Shown here: positions 61,873 through 64,000 of the stretch, piece after piece
How the letters are laid out: the number at the start of each line of letters is the position of its first letter
Numbering within the stretch: the stretch's first letter is position 1
Source: Anoplolepis gracilipes
Lineage: Eukaryota > Arthropoda > Insecta > Hymenoptera > Formicidae
Assembly: GCF_047496725.1 (NCBI RefSeq)
Contig: NC_132975.1
Location: 12,593,501-12,657,500, forward strand
DNA: 64,000 nt
Direction of reading: 5' to 3'
Translations under genes and position numbers: made by a program
The notes under the pieces: model-generated
What the model saw: the letters and a program-made list of their open reading frames with translations, nothing else
What the model was told of the DNA's origin: nothing
The model's database searches: none

Positions 61873-63186
61873 AAGAGAGCAAATCTACTTGAAGCTACAT
61901 ACAAGTATATTTATATATGTAGTGATAATTGTTTGACAAATGAACCAATTTCATTAGATGTGTTTTAAAACTGTAATAGATGCAAGAATTCAAATGAATA
62001 ATCTGATTTGTGAGACTTGCTATTTATTTTGATAGTACTATTTCGCTGAATATCAATCGTGAATTTTAATCAATTCCAACAGGATTTTATTTTCAGACCT
62101 TACATACGGCTGGTCAAATCGACATTATACGTTGCTGGCTGATGCAACTTGTACCTTACAAAGAGAAGAGCAAACAAGTGTCATATCACATTATTACGAA
62201 TAAAATTATTCAAAAGCATCAAAAAATCATCAGTTTTTCAGAGAATATCGAATATCTTTACACATACATCGCGTTGCTACAATTTGTCTCAAATACGATA
62301 ATGATTTGCTCATTAGCTTTTGTTATTGTAACAGTGAGTAAGATTGTTGAATATAAAATTATTGTAATTCTTCAAGTAATTATATGAATAGTCTATAATA
62401 TTATAAAGTATGAATTAATTATTTTCATTGTATTTAATTCATCAAAATTTTATATTTTTATGGATATATATTCCGTTTATGGATATAAATTCCGTTCATA
62501 CATTTTATTATATAAGTTATCAAGAAATTTCATACAATTTGTATTTAATTATTTCTCCGCATGATATTCGCAGGCTATCGGTAGTCCCAATGCGTTAGAA
62601 CAAATACTAAAATCTCTTTTATTTTATGTCATAACCAATCTCGAAGCTTTTATATTCTGTTTCGCTGGAGAATATCTGAGCAGCAAGGTAATTATAAAAT
62701 GATATTTACGACAAAAAAATTATTATCGACGTTAGAAATATTAATAAAATATTATTAAGATATTAAGAAAATATTATTTCTAAATTTCTAATAATTATTT
62801 ATTATTATTATCTTTGTAGAGCAAGGAAATTGGCATTGCAGCGTATAATTCTGCATGGTACGATTTAAAATCTAAAGACAGTCGTGTTTTATTATTTATC
62901 ATATTAAGATCACAGAAGCAATTAACGCTTACAGTGGGAAAAATGATGGATCTCTCCTTAGAATCCTTCACAAGCGTAAGAGTTATACACATACATTTTT
63001 CATTCTAAAACTTAAAGCGTATATTGTTATTATAATAGTGTTATTATAAAGTGTATATTGTTATTATAATAATATATATTATATATTATCATAATTATAG
63101 ATTCATTGACTTTTCAAAAGCCAAAATTCTTTTAGATCATGAATGCTTCGGGATCATATCTGTCAGTGTTGTTGACGATGCAATAA
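60718..63186 (+). CDS. OR-14: odorant receptor (7tm_6), complete, 386 aa
   Basis: A complete six-exon receptor: 60718-60974, 61461-61806, 62097-62333, 62574-62687, 62820-62975 and 63136-63186 (stop TAA). Residues 1-86 carry LTLCGVWPGVP and TM1-TM2; to 201 IKEDWNDCVDSD, TM3, DVTDHTIEVPFLNKV and TM4; 202-280 IQKHQKIISFSENIEYLYTYI and TM5; 281-318 AIGSPNALEQI, TM6 and EYLSSK; 319-370 RSQKQLTLTVGKMMDLSLESFTS; 371-386 IMNASGSYLSVLLTMQ. The last exon has Asn for the usual Lys (IMKAS) and Thr for Ala (LLAM), both at otherwise fixed positions. Exon 3 is 79 codons, the longest in clade III. A GA tract begins 17 bases after the exon 2 donor. The frame is otherwise clean. Confidence 0.93.
61824..61866. 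repeat. (GA)n microsatellite at the start of OR-14 intron 2
   Basis: About 21 GA units directly after GTAAGTAAATATACAG. Because it is so near the donor, length changes could affect splicing; this is inference. Confidence 0.95.
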
Positions 63187-64000
63187 ACAATTGTTGATTT
63201 AAATAAAGTATCGTGAGTTATTCATAATTATTAGTTAAAATAAAAATACATAAATTGTACAAGATATTTTTCCAAATATAGATGTAAAGTTGCCACAAAA
63301 TCTGTTGACTTTTGATTAAATCAACGATACATTAACGTCGTAAATAATTTTCGAAATTATTAAACATATCTAATTACATTTATAATTAATTTCCGTAATT
63401 GAATGAAGACATTGTTTGTTTTTGATTATTTAATTCATCTGTAAATTGTTTGTTTTATTTGCGAGAATCCGTACGAACCTTCCAAAATTACATTAAAATT
63501 ACTTAACATATTGCTTCCTTTCTTGCAATTATCGTTGATTTATATAGAAAATTGTTCTACACACCCTTTCATATACAAATTCTAATATTTATATATTTTT
63601 CGTTGTTAAAATATTTAACGCTATTTAGCGCTATAATATTGCTATAATCATTGTTGTAATATACGCAAATCCATTTTTATCTTATTACAAGCAGGGCAAT
63701 ATAAAATATGTTTCGTAGTGTTGCAATCAGCTGTTTTTATTCACCTTTCCAGCTGTTCTTTCTCTTACAATACAAAAACTTTCCTGAACAGTCGCGGTCA
63801 CGCCTAAACGTCAGATGTACATCACCCCACGAATCATTACATATTTAGAGGAGACAATTCACAATTGTATTTCCAGCCAAGAGAAAGGAAAATGACTTCC
63901 CTTTTCATGCAAACGCAAAAATGTAATGTGCACGCAACATAATAAAAATAATTAATGAGAAACTTCAATTGATCAATTATGCTATACAGCTTACTTAATA
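63187..64000. promoter_or_regulatory. OR-14 3' flank and upstream region of a further OR gene
   Basis: No exon. Bases about 63780-63960 repeat the OR-14 upstream region in order (CAGTCGCGGTCACGCCTAAACG, CACGAATCATTACATATTTA, AATAATTAATGAGAAACTTC at 63945 onward). A clade III receptor start is therefore expected about 250 bases past the right edge. Confidence 0.5.

Noticed and set aside
61807..61968. Extension of OR-14 exon 2 into an Arg-Glu repeat tail
   Set aside because: It is read-through past a good GTAAGT donor into a GA microsatellite; the spliced model fits all relatives.
1..64000. Intact transposon, CRISPR array, phage, tRNA or rRNA gene
   Set aside because: None was seen. The regular repeats are OR units and microsatellites, and the organism is a eukaryote with spliced genes.

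Overview
This window looks like insect nuclear DNA, probably from an ant or another hymenopteran. It is very AT-rich, has many microsatellites, uses GT-AG introns, and is filled by one head-to-tail array of odorant receptor (OR, insect 7tm_6 family) genes, all on the + strand. No gene of any other family is recognised, and no intact transposon, tRNA or rRNA gene was seen. The assignment to OR rests on family features visible in the translations: a FGIWP-type motif ahead of TM1, a KKHQ-I--FSE-IE--Y intracellular segment, an RSQKQLTITIGK-MDLSLE-F segment before the last membrane helix, and a final short exon of the form I-KAS-SYLSVLLAM-stop.

Every complete gene has the same six coding exons: about 257 nt (TM1-TM2), 346-358 nt (TM3, second extracellular loop, TM4), 213-243 nt (second intracellular loop and TM5), 114 nt (third extracellular loop and TM6), 156 nt (third intracellular loop) and 51 nt (TM7 plus stop). 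Intron 1 is phase 2 and splits an Arg codon; introns 2-5 are phase 0. Proteins are 378-392 aa. I number the loci OR-1 to OR-14 in order. Intact: OR-2, 3, 4, 7, 8, 9, 11, 12, 14. OR-1 is cut by the window edge. OR-5, 6, 10 and 13 are pseudogenes.

Layout: 0-4.3 kb holds OR-1 and OR-2 (clade I). 4.2-13.2 kb holds a 4.5-kb tandem duplication carrying OR-3 and OR-4. 13.2-49.9 kb is a higher-order array of about 6.7-kb composite units. Each unit has one clade II OR (OR-6psi, 7, 8, 9, 10psi), a dead clade I-like OR (fossil B), a purine-rich fossil on the minus strand, and the last exons of another dead OR (fossil C). The array ends at about 49.86 kb in an upstream region that has no gene after it. 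49.9-51.2 kb is a gap without OR sequence. 51.2-64 kb holds clade III genes OR-11, 12, 13psi and 14, and upstream sequence for a probable further gene off the right edge.

The genes presumably encode ligand-tuning subunits that pair with the co-receptor Orco in antennal neurons; that is family knowledge, not visible here. A conserved upstream block (AATATTTAAT-AG, then an arthropod-like CAGTC initiator) precedes nearly every gene and suggests shared promoter logic. The main points of interest are the duplication junctions, a gene-conversion tract, an inverted templated insertion, two strong hairpins, and the repeated co-amplification of dead genes with live ones.
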